Under the pieces are notes generated by a model that saw only the letters and a program-made list of their open reading frames with translations, had not been told where the DNA came from and ran no database searches. From Drosophila pseudoobscura (lineage: Eukaryota; Arthropoda; Insecta; Diptera; Drosophilidae): a stretch of 64,000 nucleotides of DNA. The stretch lies in NCBI RefSeq assembly GCF_009870125.1, contig NC_046681.1:11917001-11981000 (forward strand). Reading direction: 5' to 3'. Shown here piece by piece: positions 22,346 to 37,000 of this stretch (the first letter of the stretch is position 1; the number at the start of each line of letters is the position of its first letter). The position numbers and the translations under genes were made by a program.

Positions 22346-23739
22346 TGTTCTATGAATCTATCTAGCTTTTAAAGTCGTTCCAATTATGTTTAGAGAGTTT
22401 GTTCGGTTGAAAACAGTTGTTAACCAACACTCCCTAGATGATATCTACAGCACTTTGACTCATTTTTATGTTTTCTATGTATTTTGTTTCTCTTTGTTCA
22501 GGTTTTAACTGAAGCAATTGACAGAGAGCTAAAGGACGGCAGAGATGAAGAGCGGACGCGGCTAAAGTGAGTAAGAGTCGACAAACTGACGGATTATAGA
22601 GGTGAGTGGAGCCGGGTGGACATGGGGAGTGGGAGGGCGTCGAGTGATTATCATTAGCCACCAGAGTAGTCGCCATTTAGCACGCACAACGAGCTGCAGC
22701 ATCCACAGAAGCAGCAGCAGCAGCAGTTGCAACAATGTTTGAGTAATTGTTTGCCGTTGCAGCAGCAACAGCAGCAGCAGCATCAACAGCAACTGCAGAT
22801 GCAACAAAATTTGCATGCAAACACAACCTCCTGCTACCCCCCACCACTACAGCTGCTCCTCCTGATCCCCAGCTCCTTTTGCCACCACGCCGACTCATCC
22901 CTGTGGCAGCTGCTGCTGCCGTTGCTGCTTCTGTTGTTGCTGCGTGGCAGCACACGTAACTGAACAGTGGCAACAACTGCAGCAGTAATTGTAACAAACA
23001 ATTAGCGTCACTTGGATTTATGTTTACGAGCGGCTGCCTCGACATTTTCGGCCACAATGACACTACCTCCCTGCCCCATCGGATGACAGTGCCAGTTCCC
23101 AGTTCCCATTGCCCTTTGCCCCTCCTCCCCTTGATGGTTGTCAGCGAGAAAAAGTTGATCAATCAAGGGAAATAATTTATTTACGATTCGATGAACGAAC
23201 GAATGAAAGAACTTGATGGCTTTCCGCCAGTGATTACCCCATCCACCCATCTGTCTATAGAAGTTTTTACAGATCCGACAAGCCGCGCAAACATTTGGAA
23301 AGAAAATCTAAAATCGCAGCGCAATCTAGGGTACGTTTATCCTGTGGTATCTAGGTTTTCTACCCTTCTATGTGGATTATTCTTCTGGATTATCCTATCT
23401 CTATCTGGAGATACATTAACTGGACATTGCCTCTATCTATATTTATTCTTTATACCCCCTTTGTCTGGATACATCTTAACCGCACATCGGACCACTATCT
23501 GTAGAGGTTTCATATCATATGTAAACTCCGTTTGTCTTCCGACAAAGCCCTCTCATATGATTTATGTAATTGCCGCGGCGATGTTCTGCAGAGGAGGCTT
23601 CCAGGCCTAGACCTCACCCTCTTCCATATTCGCTTGTAATGAATGCTGTTGCAGCATGTAAATGACGTCATTACAAGACGTGGGGCGTGGCAGGACTGTC
23701 GACGGACGACGGACGATGGGCTGCCCACCGTATTAGACA

Positions 23740-24195
23740 GCAGAGGAAGAACCAGACAGGATAGGAGTCGTGAAAGAGGAGTCACGACCACTAGACAAAC
23801 ACGCGGGCCAGCCCCGTGGGCGTAACGGGAAGTTTCCGTTCCGACTGGCAACACTTTTGTGCAACGCCCCCGAAAAACTTTCGATTCGACTTTGATTCAC
23901 TACCGTTGCATTTGTTTTACTTTAGGTTTCATTTTGAATTTGTTTTGTTCAACTTATCAAGAATTCTGAGTGCAAAAAATACTGCTGGATAACGATGAAA
24001 AACAAACAAATAGTACTAGAATTTTCACGGCACGCTTTAGAGAACTAAGTGGTGGATTGATAGAAAATTATGAAATCACTTCAAATGTCTTCCAATTCGG
24101 GATCGTTGGGAGGCGATGCAACTTTTAGTCTTAGTGTTGGTTAAGGTTGAAAACAGTGTGGGTGAACATTGCTAGCTGATTTCTGAAGCTGTTTG
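23740..24195 (+). mobile_element. Interspersed element, copy B
   Basis: Second copy of the element at 21930-22345, in direct orientation and about 1.84 kb downstream, moderately diverged. A further piece at about 24295-24360 repeats only the GTGTTGGTT and GTGTGGGTAA end, suggesting nested or broken copies. Confidence 0.65.
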
Positions 24196-26905
24196 AGTCG
24201 AGGTTCATCTAATGTTTAGATGTGTTGGTGGAACATCATTTCATTCATTCGTATTTCAAGTCTTGGAAAATGGCTGTACTTTTGTGCTGGCTAGGTCCCA
24301 CCCCAGTGTTGGTTAGATGGAAAATAGTGTGGGTAATTGTCGCTAGCCGTCAAGAATATGTTTTTTAAGTATATTTCCCATTTGTGCCTCTCGCGTATTA
24401 TTCGTAAGTCTCATTTAGTTTTATCTTTGGCATAGTACTTTTTTAGGTGTGATTATTTGAACCCCTTCACCACTTCTGATACCTCCACCACCTTTAATTG
24501 ATATTGTGGGCTTACCTTGGGAGACTTCCTTCGTTCACTGTTTAGAGAATGAAACAAATATATAGACAACTAGTTTGTGAATAAACCAAGAACAAAATAA
24601 AAACAGAAGTTCAAACAACGACAAAAAAATTGTAAATGAAGTGAATCCAGGATGAAACTAAAATGAACTCCAAGTCAAGGCCTACTACTGCGACACATGC
24701 ACGCATACCGACGAAAAACCACAAGGCACACCGACACAGACACACAAAAAGTTAGATTTGATCAAAAAGGCGCCGCCGGATACGCATCCTGGGCAATATC
24801 CTTTTGTCTGGTCTGGTGTGCCGGGTGTCCTGGGTCTGTCTGTGTGTGTGGGAGCCTTGGCTTTCCTCTTAGGCGGCATAAATTATGTGAAACAATTTTT
24901 ATTCCCACTACAGTGGGTACTGCTCCTGGCAGACAGAACTCGCTCTGCGGTTTATTAAAATTTCAGGCCGGCGGGCAAACAAAATTGCAAAAACAACAAC
25001 AGGAGTGGGTGAAGGAGTAGTGGGTGTCGTAGTGGGAGTCGTGGTGGGAGTTCCGAGGTTGTTTTGGACATGTGTGAGGTTTTCTATTATCTGTAAAATG
25101 TTATGATTTATTATGTGCGGGTTCAAGTTGATGGTGTGGCCATAAATTGCGACCCTTTGGTGCGCCTTTGGCCGTGTGCCTCGTGTGCCTTTGAGTCTGG
25201 TTTGCCAGCAGCAGTTAAGTCAATTAATTGGCCTTAGATTTATTAGTTTTTTACCACCCCCCAAACCACCAAACCCCCACATTCCCACATCCCCATCCAT
25301 CCCTCCCGACCTGCGGCACCGTATGTGCCGTGATTTATTGTTCATGGAATGCCGAAGCAACAAAAGGAAAATTCCTCGCCTCGACTTTGACTTTGGCACG
25401 CACAAACGCCCAAACGCCCGAACGTGCACGCACACTTGCCCCAGGATGAGTCCAGGTGACACTCTAGCTCTCAGAGGGACATTCCCTCCTCGGCTTCTCT
25501 CTGGGGGAGTGGCATTTGCATACAAATAGATATGTCAGCTAAAATATGATCCACATGAGCTATTCTCAGATACTTCTACTACCATTTGGCGGGGCCAAGG
25601 TCCTACTTCGCGTGTCGCGATATGCGACACTTTCAAGTTCCTTGTTCGGACATTTTCCATTAAATTAGTCTTAGTGTCAAAATTGTGACACAAAAACTGA
25701 TGGGCGGTCCTCCACCCAATGCTAATGTATTGTACTAAATTATTAACTGGGTCAAAGTGGCGGCACAAATAAAAAGTCTCCAACATTTCTATGGAACAAA
25801 CTGTCAAAATGTTGGCCGCGAGGAGGTTGACATTTGTGAAAAAAGTGGCTGTTGATTGGGGGCTGTTTTCTTTGGAGAAAGAATGTTTTCATTATCAGGA
25901 GACAACAGTATCCTTAGCTGTACTCCCCTGTGGCTGTAGGCCGGGAAATATTAAAGAGAACATGCCAGGGTATTCCCATTAAATACTTGGCTCCAGGTGC
26001 TCATCCTTTCATCAACTTTGACCCACATATTGTGTGTGCAAATACTGTTTGCAATGCGACTTTCCTTAACCTCAATGTAAATACTCCGCCATTAATAAAA
26101 GAAATCCCACAAAAAAAGGCGATGAGAATACGAATTGAATTCCTTACAAATCATGTTGACAAATTCGACTGTAGGCCAAGGAGGCGCACACATCCCATTG
26201 AGAAGGGGGACTAAGCCCCTTCCTCTCTCTCTCTCTCTCGCAGTCAAGTGCAAGCCCAACCCCAATCCCCGACCCCAGTGTCAGATCACCAGGTCTCCTC
26301 AGGGCCGTCGGTGTAATAACTTAAAATCCTATAATAAAGCTACTTACTGCCGTATTCGCTCTCATCCTCATCCTCTCATCCTCGTTGTCGTCGTCGCCGT
26401 CTTCGTTGTCGTCGTTGCTCTAACAATAACTATTTTTCTTGGGATTTGGCTTTGGCTCGAATTGAGTTCTCGAGGCTTTCTGCCACACCACAAATGTGCA
26501 AGTCAAGTCAAGTGCATACGTCACTGGTTCCATTATATAGAGAGAGAGACTCAATTCCAGTCCCCAGCAGCAGCAGCCAGGTCTAAGTGCATGGCATCAA
26601 TTTTTTGCCCCCCCTACCACATATACCATATATTTTATATATTTTTTTTTAGTTACTTTTCTGTCTATAAAAAATTTCCTACCAAGCGGACTGGATTAAG
26701 ATTGAATTTTTCTCTTGGCGCAGGTCGCCTCCCCACAACCCCCTACAATCTTGGCTACCGGGTCTTCTCTTTTTCTCGTCAGGTGAAGAGTCGTTTAGAT
26801 ATCCTACACAAAAGGCTGCTAAAAAATATTTTCATGTTGAAATAGAAATATTTCCCCATTGAAATTGGAAACGTTTTTGCCATTGTGTCCTGTATCTCTG
26901 CTTGG

Positions 26906-26906
<1 letters not shown>

Positions 26907-26945
<39 letters not shown>
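26907..26945. repeat. GT dinucleotide tract
   Basis: About 19 uninterrupted GT units, the longest dinucleotide tract in the window. Confidence 0.95.
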
Positions 26946-26948
<3 letters not shown>

Positions 26949-27730
26949 TGTCTCTGTGTGCAACCGGATGTTGTACAGTTATTGGAATGTCTCTTCAATC
27001 CCCAGACTCCTACCCCCATCACAGTCGTAGATGCGAAGACTACGACAATGGACTATTAGTTGGCATTTTTCTAGTATTTTTGTCGTTCCTCGTTGTCCTC
27101 GTTCTCGTCCTCGTCCTCGGACAGGAAATGGTAAACTGATTTCTCTTATTAATTTCAGTTGGCAATTTGTGCAGATAAATCAGCACAGTTGTCCGGCTCT
27201 GGGTCTCCCTTTCACTGTACCTCCAAAAACCCCAAACCAAGACCCTAGATTTCCATTCCCCCATTACCATTCATTCACTCTCAAAAAGTGAGCTCAACAA
27301 TTGCTCGCATATTTGTTGAGAATAAGCATTCAAGAATTTTCCAAGTAAATTAACCTTTTGCATGGCACTTTTCCAACTGCAGGAGGACTGAAGGACAGTC
27401 ATGGTAGTGGGAGGCGGGCGGCGGGCGGCGGGCGTTAAGGGGCCACCCGATGCTCCTGCTTTAGCTTCTCAGAGCTCCCTCATATTTGTCATTGCATAAT
27501 TTGATGCTGTAAATGGAATTTTCACGAAGCTCTCACTTTGCAGTGGAATTGCATTGCTGTACGAAAATTCGTGTTGAAAACTCAATGGGGGCACTATTGC
27601 TGTTATGAATGTGTGGATGGAGTGGAGTAAAGGGTTTAAGACATGGACGATGAAATATTGATCGCATAGAAAGAGGCAACCTTATGCTGACAGATTTGTG
27701 CAGCATAATAGAAGAAGAGAAATACAACGA

Positions 27731-28000
27731 GGGGGAACGTTGTGAGTTGCTGCGGACACCGCAACTCTACATTTATACCCGATACTAAGTCAGTATGGCT
27801 TTCCTCCGGCAGACGTCGCTAATATTAAGCGACACGACAAAGAGTGCGTGCGAGAGAGACAGAAAATCAGTATGATTTGTTCCTTTTGGCTATAAAAATG
27901 ATCCGATCTGAACCAGATTCAGCAATCTGTTAGATATGGTCATTCTCTATGATTGCGCGTTTATAGTTTTCTCGAATCTTCAATATTGTGGATACCACAG
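27731..28000 (+). mobile_element. Helitron-like repeat fragment
   Basis: It opens with a short hairpin, GAGTTGC (27744-27750) paired with GCAACTC (27761-27767), then TATACCCGATACTAAG, CTCCGGCAGACG and a GCGAGAGAGACAG block. I associate these with abundant Helitron-derived repeats (SGM/ISY/DINE type) of the obscura group. The right boundary is not clear; AT-rich sequence with no gene continues to about 28560. Confidence 0.55.
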
Positions 28001-31000
28001 ATTTGCGTTCTTTGGTGGGGCAAAATTTTGAAATTATCTTGATTCAGTCTGATATCACAGTAGGCTGGATACAAAATGTAGCTCTAGCGCTCATAGTTTT
28101 ATTGTCTGTCAGACTAACACAACATGTAAAGGAATCGAGATATCTTGTTTATATATTTTATGTATGTAAAGACCGCGCTCTAGGGAGAGATCGTCTGATA
28201 GTATACAAATGGAAACCAAATCGATTACCCAAAAACAATTGTAAGACAAAGCTCTTCCGTCAGCCCCTGCAATGCCTCAGGCTTACCGATATGGAGGACA
28301 AGTTCCAATGAAGTAAGTTCCATTACGTTCCGTACCATCACAATAAAACGAGTATCCTGTATAGGTAATAAGAATGATGGGCCAGGCATGTACTTCCACA
28401 CTAGACCCCCAGGCAGCAGAACAGCGGCGGTTGTAAGAGTCTGAGGTAGATTTCCCATTTCAGCGAGAGCTCTCCAATTTGTATTTTCTATGGTATGTTA
28501 CACCATTCATCTATATGAAGATTATTGACTTACTTACAAAATATCCCACAGATACGAAGAAGCTATCGCAATTACTTCGACTAACACTGTTCTTTCTTGG
28601 GTATCAGAAGCACATTTTGATTTCTCGACTCAAAAAAATTGCAATAAAATAAATCAATCAACAAATTTTCAACCTCAGTAGAGGGCCTCGGTCTGAGGGC
28701 GTATAAAAGAGAGAGAGTGAGAGAGAGAGAGGGAGGGCGCGAAGTGATAGCGAAAACGATTGCACTGAAGCCTCGTATCGCCTCAAGACGAGTTCTCATT
28801 CGGGTGCGTCGTGTGCCAGCGATCGGTGGTTGTCTCTTTCGTTTTCGTGTCTGTGAGAGAGCGTGCATATTTGAGCTCTGCCTAAACACGGGACTGATTA
28901 GCAACCTTGGATGTTGGGTATATTTCTGTCGGAGGGTGAGCCATGTACCACGATCGAACGCTTAACAAATAAACTAAAAGAGGAACACATTCCAAATTTA
29001 TTTCTCCTCCGTCCTTCACATTCAATGTATGTATCTTCAAGGCATTCCTTAACTGCTTAACTCAAAAGCCCACATCCAGATGTGTGTGTGTATGCAATGT
29101 AGGGCCATTGTGCAACGGTATTTTTAATGATTTCAATTAGGCTGAATGGTCATTCGAGGCATTATAACAACATTAACAATAATAACAGCAACGACGTGAC
29201 TTTTGCGCAAATTGTTAACGTCGGCACGGCTCCTCGTCTCACATTGTTGTAGGCCGTTGTCCGCTGTTGTTCGCTGTTGTCCGGTGTCGGCTGCTGTTGC
29301 ACTAAATATTTTAATTAAAGAAATAATTACATTTAATGCATTTCGGTATAAAACACGTGAAATCGCCACACGGCCGCTCCGACCAGTCGTTGGTATTTTT
29401 TTTAAAACTTCATTAAACGAATTTATTGCAAGCAGGCATTGTCGGTGGGGCAGGGCCGGTCAGGTCTTGGCAATGGAATGGCAATGGCAACGAGCGAATC
29501 CAATTTAAATCCCACATGGAAAAAAGCGAACAAAAATGCAACAAATAAATGTGCGAGTGTCACTTTTAGGTCATCAATGAAATGCGCACCTACGACATTT
29601 TTGCTCGTTCAATTATTTCAATTAAATCAACATACGAAAATAATAAAAATGAAAAAAAAACAAGAGGAATATCGCGAAGAGTTGCTGGAAAATATAAGAG
29701 AGGACACGAATGGCGAGAGACATGCGGTTGACACAAATGAAATTTCAATTTGCTCGCCTGTCGTGTTGCATACTCGAGCGGAGCTCTGAAATGACTCTTC
29801 AATTATTTTGGTATTATCCCAAGGGGAGAGAAAGAGAGCCACAGCGAGAGGAGTGCCCAGAATTGGCGGGGCTCAAAATTAAATACTAATTAATAAGAGC
29901 TGATCAATTTTGAGGTGTTTAGAGAGTGGATATCATTAGGGAAAGAGGAATGAGCAAAGATTTCACATATTAAGTATAGAAAAAACTATATATTGAGTCT
30001 TAGTGTCTTGAGACCTTGAAAATCTGGAAAATATGTGACTTTTATTTAGAAAAGTAGATGCCAAAGCCACATGAAACCATATACCACATTGGAACTTCTT
30101 TTGCCCCACTTCAACCGACTTTAAGCTATAGAAATCTCGAAGAAATCCACCACAGACACATAGTCATCTATTATTTAATTAATTACTCAATCTACAAGTT
30201 AATCAAAGATACATATTTGCCAGTCTTCTGGCCCTGACTGAATTTTGACTTGTACGACAATTAGTCCCTAAGAACCTCCTTAAAACAGCCCCTGCCCTCT
30301 CTCAGACCCGTTGCCACTTGCCACCTGCCGCATGAATATGTATAAAATAATTGACTTTACTCTGGAAACAGAAGAAGCAGCAATGATTTCTCGGAAATTT
30401 TCTTTTACTAAAATGTATTCCTGTTGCTGGTCGCAATTTTCCTTTACTCACACACTCATAACTCCTTCGAGGGTAAATGGAAAATTTCCAAGATACATTC
30501 GCTATGATTCAACCTTGTAGATAGATGTATTTCTTTTCGCACTTTCTCCTTGTGGCTGGGCCTGGGGCTGGGGCTGTGGCTGTGGCTGTGCGAGTGCTGC
30601 TCCTGCTGCGGGTTCCACCGCTGCCTTCCATTTGCTGTGGCATATTTAATAACAGCGCATTAAGATGCGACACATTTGCAGTCAAGTCAACAAATTGCCG
30701 ACAGCAATACTCGTACCCCACCACCCCGAAACCCACACGTACACACACACACACACACAAACACACACCAGCAGCCATCCCTGCCACAACGCGCGCACTC
30801 ATCTGCTGGCAACACCCTAAAATGTTGACGACGTGCGCGCTTTAATCTTGTTTAAAAATGCGCAGCTGTAACAACAACAAGGAATGCGTGACTGTGAGTG
30901 CGAGTGTGCGGCGGAGGTGACTCCATGCCAACACCAACACCAACACCAACATTTGAAATGATTCCGAACAGAAGGATGCCCTAGAATCGGGATTTTTTAA

Positions 31001-34000
31001 AGTAAAATTTCATAAGAGTTTCCTCTTATTATAAGAAAATATTGGATATTTATCTGAAGGATATCTGAAGGATTTTTTAGTGGAAAATCTTGCCTTCAAT
31101 AGCTCTCTTCAATAGCTCTCAAATTTCGGATATCAAAAGGTTTTAGGTAATAATCAGAAAAGTATACACACCAGATCTTATACCTTCTAAATTCTTCCAA
31201 AATCTCTGTTTGGAAAAGAGAGCCAGTGAGGGAGCCGGTACCAAATGTTTCTCAGTTATCCAGCTTTGTTCCATCAGCTTCTATCCCTAAACGCTACTCC
31301 GTGAAACCCTTTCTTCCCCAAGAAACCAGTACACCCTTCTTCGCTGCAAGGCCCTGGGTATTAAGACTGAAGGAAAACCCGAGTGGAGAGTGTGGAAAAG
31401 TGGGGCGCCCGGTGCTGTGCGTATTTAGGCGGCCGTCTTGTCAAATCTGCGCTGTGAAGCATTCTAATGAGAAGTGCTCTGCTGTGCTCTGCTCCTCCCC
31501 ACTCCAACCTGTTCGGTTGGCTCCTCTAAGTTTACTTGACTTGCCTTCGTTATAAGGACAGCAACAACAGCAACAACAAAGGTAACAGTAACAGGGTCCT
31601 GCTATCACAGCCGCATAATCAAAGGGCGTTGGGCATGGCAGCCACTTTGCTTTTGGCTGCCTCCTTTTTATGCTCACCTTGGTATATCATATTTTTTTTT
31701 GTTGTTGCTTTTCCTTTTCTTTTTGGCTTTTTGGCGCTGTATTCCTTCTTTTTTTTATGTGCGATATATAATTTCATATTTTTTAAGATAATTATGTCGA
31801 TAAGTTGGAAAAAGGTAATGCATGCCGGTAAATAAACCAAGGCAGAGGCAGCAGAGATGCCTGCCCCAAGGGTGAAAGTAAAAGCATAAAGAAAATGTGT
31901 AAGCCGGGAAGGGGAGGGTCAGGGCAGGGGGAAATATGAAATCCGAAAGAAAACGGAGCTAAGAGTACCCCGTACTTAAGAAAATATAGGGAGCAGGGAT
32001 CGATTGGTTCTATAATCACTAATGGAAAATATTTGTTAGAATTTGCATTGTTTTTCGACTGGAAATAGCTGGTAGTTTTTGTTTAATTTTTTAAATATTT
32101 TTTAATTTAATTAAAGGAAATATATCTCTCAGATTTCCGCTATATTTTCCACTCTCGCATCCTTTGAACTCCTTATAAGAATACTTCCTTTCTGCGGCCA
32201 CCGGAAAGAAGCCAAATTACATGATACTCTCGGGCTCCATCATATCATTTTGCACAAAAGTATATATTCCATTGCCCCCTTTGCCAGCTGCAAAAGAAAA
32301 TCGGATTTTCAATAGAATCCTTCTCTGTCTCGCTCCGAGTCACTGTAGCTCTCTCTCCTCCTTTTTGGTAGACAAAGCGAAATGTTTTCTGGGCCACAAA
32401 GCCCCCTACTGGAAACTGGCTCAGAGCAGCAGCAGCAGCAGCAGCGGTGCGGCATCGGCATCGGCAGCAACAATAACAATCACAACGCGTTGGGGCAACT
32501 TAAATCCTTGCCAAGATTGTTCAGCCAGTCGCTGCAATTTCATTAGAGCTGCTCCCTCCGATCCAGGAGCCCAGTAACCAGCAGCCAAGCAGCAGCCAAG
32601 CAGCATCCCGGCAGCCAGTTCTCAGTATCCTGGCATTGACTCTGCCTAAGGCCAGGAAGCAGCATGCCAAATTTGCTCTCTCGGAGTTTGCCAAATAAAA
32701 AAATCACAAAAAAAAAACTCGAAGGAAGAAGCCACTGAAAGCCCCAGTGGCAGTCAGTCCTTCAGTCAATCTTCCAGTTGCGGCCTAGAAAAGGCATTAA
32801 ATCTATTTTAATTATCATTGGGGGCAGGATATCAATAGAATAGTGTGTAAATGTATGGGAAAGACTCGAACTATAGTCTTGGGATAATATTTGAGAATTT
32901 TTGAGAGATATCTACATCGATCTGTTTCTATTTTTTCTTTCAGAAGGAACCTCCAACTTTTTTTGCCCATAAATTAAGAAGCAACTACAGGTAAATAAAA
33001 TAACCATATCTCTAGTATCAAATGACAACCAATTAAAGCTATTAGCCATGGAAAAGTTTAACACTTCTCTTCCCTCACCCTCTGCCTCTGCCTCTCCCCC
33101 CCTCTCTCTCTCTCTCTCCAGCAAATCATTAACTTTTTCCGACTAATAATGACGCACATACATACATAATTGTCTGTTGTGCGACTGCACGCATTCATTT
33201 CATTAGGCTGAAAATCTCAATTTCAGTTATCCAATATTCTGTACATCCGACCAGCCCACTCCCTCCCCCTCCCCCCTCCCCCACTTGATGCAGTGTAGTG
33301 TAGTGCCTGCATAACAGTGTTACGCCCACTGTTCCGATACAATCAATAGCTTCAATTATGCGTGCATGGAATATTGCAATTTAAAATGCCGCACCGCGCA
33401 GTTGACACTGGCCACATGGCCGCACTGCAAAATGCACGGGTTGGAAACCTCAGCAACATTTAGCAGCGATGCATAAATCATGGCATACTTAACAGAGCAA
33501 ACACCCACACACACACACACAGTTAGAGACACACACGAACACACATACTCGTTGATACTTATTCGAAATGTGTCCTGCTGCCCAAAACTGGGCTCGCGGT
33601 TGTTTTGATTTTGTTTGCAACCTTTAATTAGAAATATTGCCACATACTAAATGAGTCGAAAAGTGCGGAATTGTGAGGGTGGCAAGAGGCAGGTGGGCAG
33701 GGGGGGGGGATACCAAATTAAATATTGAAAAACGGAATAATAATTATGAGAAAAACATCGAGTGCATCAAGTTAATCCCGGTGCAAAATGCATCCCAAAC
33801 CACATTCGTGCATTTATTTATGCATTTATGCGCAAAATTAACTAATTTAAGTGACATGAAATATTTTGGTTACCATTCGGTTTTCGGTTTTTCGGTTTCG
33901 ATTGACGAGCGAACAAACAAAAGGCCATATTATACTGGATGATCGTGGGGGGTGGTGGGGCCTTTGGTTAGGCTCTGGTTGCATCGAATTAGCCGCCAAT

Positions 34001-37000
34001 TGACTTATAATTGAGTTCATTAGCTGGAATAAATGGAACAGCCGAGAGATGGGCAAAATAATGCAATTACCTTTCAGTTTTTGATTCGCCGAAAAGAGCT
34101 CCCAAAAGAGTGACTGAATTATGTTGGGTTAGTACTTTCCTTCGACTACTTTTAGCACAACTTTGACAATCCACTGCCTCGCGCGAAATTAAGATGGAAT
34201 TCCTTCATCTGCCACAGGAATGCCCCAGACACCATGCTAAATCTCTTGAGACCAGGCAGTAAATCAAATACAAAATGCTGGCACGTGCCGAAGGTCCACG
34301 CGATAACTAGTCACCAAGAATGGGCTAGGACTTGGGCTGCGAGGGGGGCGGTGGCCAAAGGATCCTTCGGTTAAAGAAAAAGTTGCGACCGGCGACTTGC
34401 GTCTTGGAAAAGTGCAAAAAAGGTTGAGAGAACTTATGACAAAGCAGTTTGCAAATCCAATTGATAAATTTTTAAACTTAAATATTATGTGGGTCTTGGC
34501 CTAGGTCCTGTCACTTTCACCCATACCCATATACATTGTATCTCTCCGTCTCCCTCTTCCACTCTGTCTCTTCTTTCTCCTTGTGGGTCAGCATCGATTA
34601 TGGCTACGTGTATTTCAGGCCATAAATCACAGGGCAGGGCCAAGGCGAAGACTCTCGACTCCGCTGTTGGCTGTTGTCTGCCACTCTAATCGCATTAAAA
34701 CCTAAACGGCAAAATCTTTACTACGTGTTCTTGTTAACTTTTACTAGGCACTGCCTCAGCTTCAGCTTCAGCTTCAGCCACTGGTCCCGGCCATAAGGCC
34801 AACTGCTTTAACGGAACTGCTGAATGGAAGGATGGGGCGGTTCATGGGATCATGGGCTTGGGCTTGGGCTTGGGCTCGGTCCTGGTCTTGGGCGGTGAAT
34901 GGTTCCCAGGGTGCTGACTTCCGGTTAAGCTATAAATATTTGAGGCATTGTGTAGATTTGCTTTTACTTTGGGTCTGAGATGATTATAGGGTATTTTATG
35001 AGCTGCACTATTTTACTTGAAGAGGTTTTTACTATGAGAAAATGGTTAGACTATAAATTCAACATAACTTAAACTAAAAAGGAAGGATTTAAACTAGGAA
35101 CCATAGTTGAGAACATTATTGAAAGAAACCATAAAGAATACCATTTGCCGCAGTATTTCCGTTGGTCCGAACGATGTCATTTGGAAGCCAACATTAATTA
35201 ATGAACTAATGGACTTCAGGAACAGGTTTCATCCATGCTGTTCTTAATTTCTGGTAGTTACACTTTTACTGAAGCGCAACACATATGTACCCTTCGACTA
35301 CCCTTCGAATTTGAGGCCAAGAAAAGGAGCACATTCTTTATCCTAAGCACCAATCAGCACTTTCGGATGAGCTCGAAAGCGAGACGAAGAAACGAAGCGG
35401 CTCTGCACTTATTGGTGTTGTCTGCCATTTTCTACAATTTATTCCATTTTAAATTTAATAAATTTAAAAAAATAAAATGTAGAAAAGTACAAAGTTGGAG
35501 GCGCAAATTTAATTTCAATTTGTTTCTGTTTCTGTGTGTGTTTTTTTTTGTTTTTGTCGCATTTGTCACAGTTTTGTCAGACGACAGTTGATGCGGGGAT
35601 GCCAAATGGATTTCCCATTTTATTGCTGGACATTTTCACTTCTTGTTGGTGTTTTGTTGGGCTCTTTTTTTTTGTTTTGTTTTTTGTTGCCTAACTCTCT
35701 TGTCATCTTTTTTTCGGCCAAGTGGAGTGCGACGGTGTGGGGGGTGCCTTGTGGGTTAAGAACTTTGAACTTGTGCTGTAACTTTTACATCGCTGGGGCT
35801 CTCTGGATGTGACAAACGTTTGATTGCTCATGAAATCGATCGATTGTGGAAACGTGTTGATTGTATTGTTGTGTGCCACTGCCACTGCCACTGCCACACC
35901 ACACACCACCCAGACCCCAGACCCCGGTACCCCTCGGCAGACCGAGGCTGAACCCAGGGGTCAAAAGTTTTCAATTCTCTCGTAAAAGTTGTTCTTTCTC
36001 TTTGGCGTGTGGCAGCATATAAAATGAAGTGTCCTCGTTACATCTTCTGGCTTTGGCTCCTGGCTGGAAATCATTTAAATACATCTCTCTCGCTTCCCGC
36101 AAAGCATTAAAATTGCATGCCAAAAAGGTCACAAAAGTCACAGGGATCCCCCAAATGGCGGAGTTGGCTTCGGGGAAATGGCGATAGACGACGGGCCGGG
36201 GCGTGTACTGTAACCACTTTCCCTGATGATTAATCTATCGATACTTATGAGCGGTGGTGGCGGTGGTGGCGGTGAGAGTGGGAGTGGGAGTTGGTTGACT
36301 TTGCGATTGGAAATCATATTGATACGCGTACTCTCTCTGCTGTCCAGGGACATGATGGATGTGTGTGGGTCTGACACAAGGCCTAGTCCAACCCACTAAT
36401 TAAACGGAAACCCGAGTGCCCTCCGATAGGGTGGCCATTGTCACATGTTGCTTCGTTGCTTTGATTGAACTGATTGATCGCTTGTTGAGTGTTTAGCCAA
36501 AGGATTCCTAATACAATATATGGATTATTAGGGGCTATCGGACCAGCCACCAGCCCCCAGCCACATCATCATCATCGCTCATTTGCTGCTTTCGAATTAT
36601 CAGTTTTCGATGAAATCTTTTATGTGTCGTACAAAAAGTTAGTATTGGATGGTATCTCCCCTTGATGGAATGATATTTCGCTTGTAATTTGTCACATTTA
36701 CGCTCTCACTCTCTCTCTTTTTTCATTTCAAAAATGATGTAAAAAAGTTTTATTGTAAATTGCCTGAAAGAGGACAATATGCAAATAATTTTTGTTAAAA
36801 ATGTTTTTGTATTGCGATTGCACATATTTTAATTTGCATAAACATGAGCAATGATTGGGCGGATTCCTCGGCGGAGTCTTCTCTGTATTTTCCGCTATCT
36901 GGTATCTGCTCCAATCGCTCGATGCTGCGTGACACGCAAATCCGACACGTAAAATAATAAGCGGAAATGTTGAAAAATTCAAAGCAGCTTACCTTCCGGT

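Larger units (their letters stand above)
19811..27730. other. Non-coding region with repeats and element fragments
   Basis: Apart from the element copies listed separately I see no gene. It includes a CT-rich tract (about 20415-20460), a CAG/CAA-rich block (22690-22800 and its complement-coding frames to 23160), a TG tract near 20838 and a long GT tract (26907-26945). A 34-codon frame at about 21755-21888 ending YLPTKKYIPIAL looks protein-like but has no start or partner exon. Confidence 0.5.

Noticed and set aside
22677..23162. 161-codon Ala/Leu-rich minus frame
   Set aside because: Translation of CAG repeats; both strands and several frames are open.
26135..26845. 236-codon plus frame, one of the longest in the non-coding part
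   Set aside because: Low-complexity Val/Ser stretches and AT-rich tail; no domain or recognisable protein pattern.
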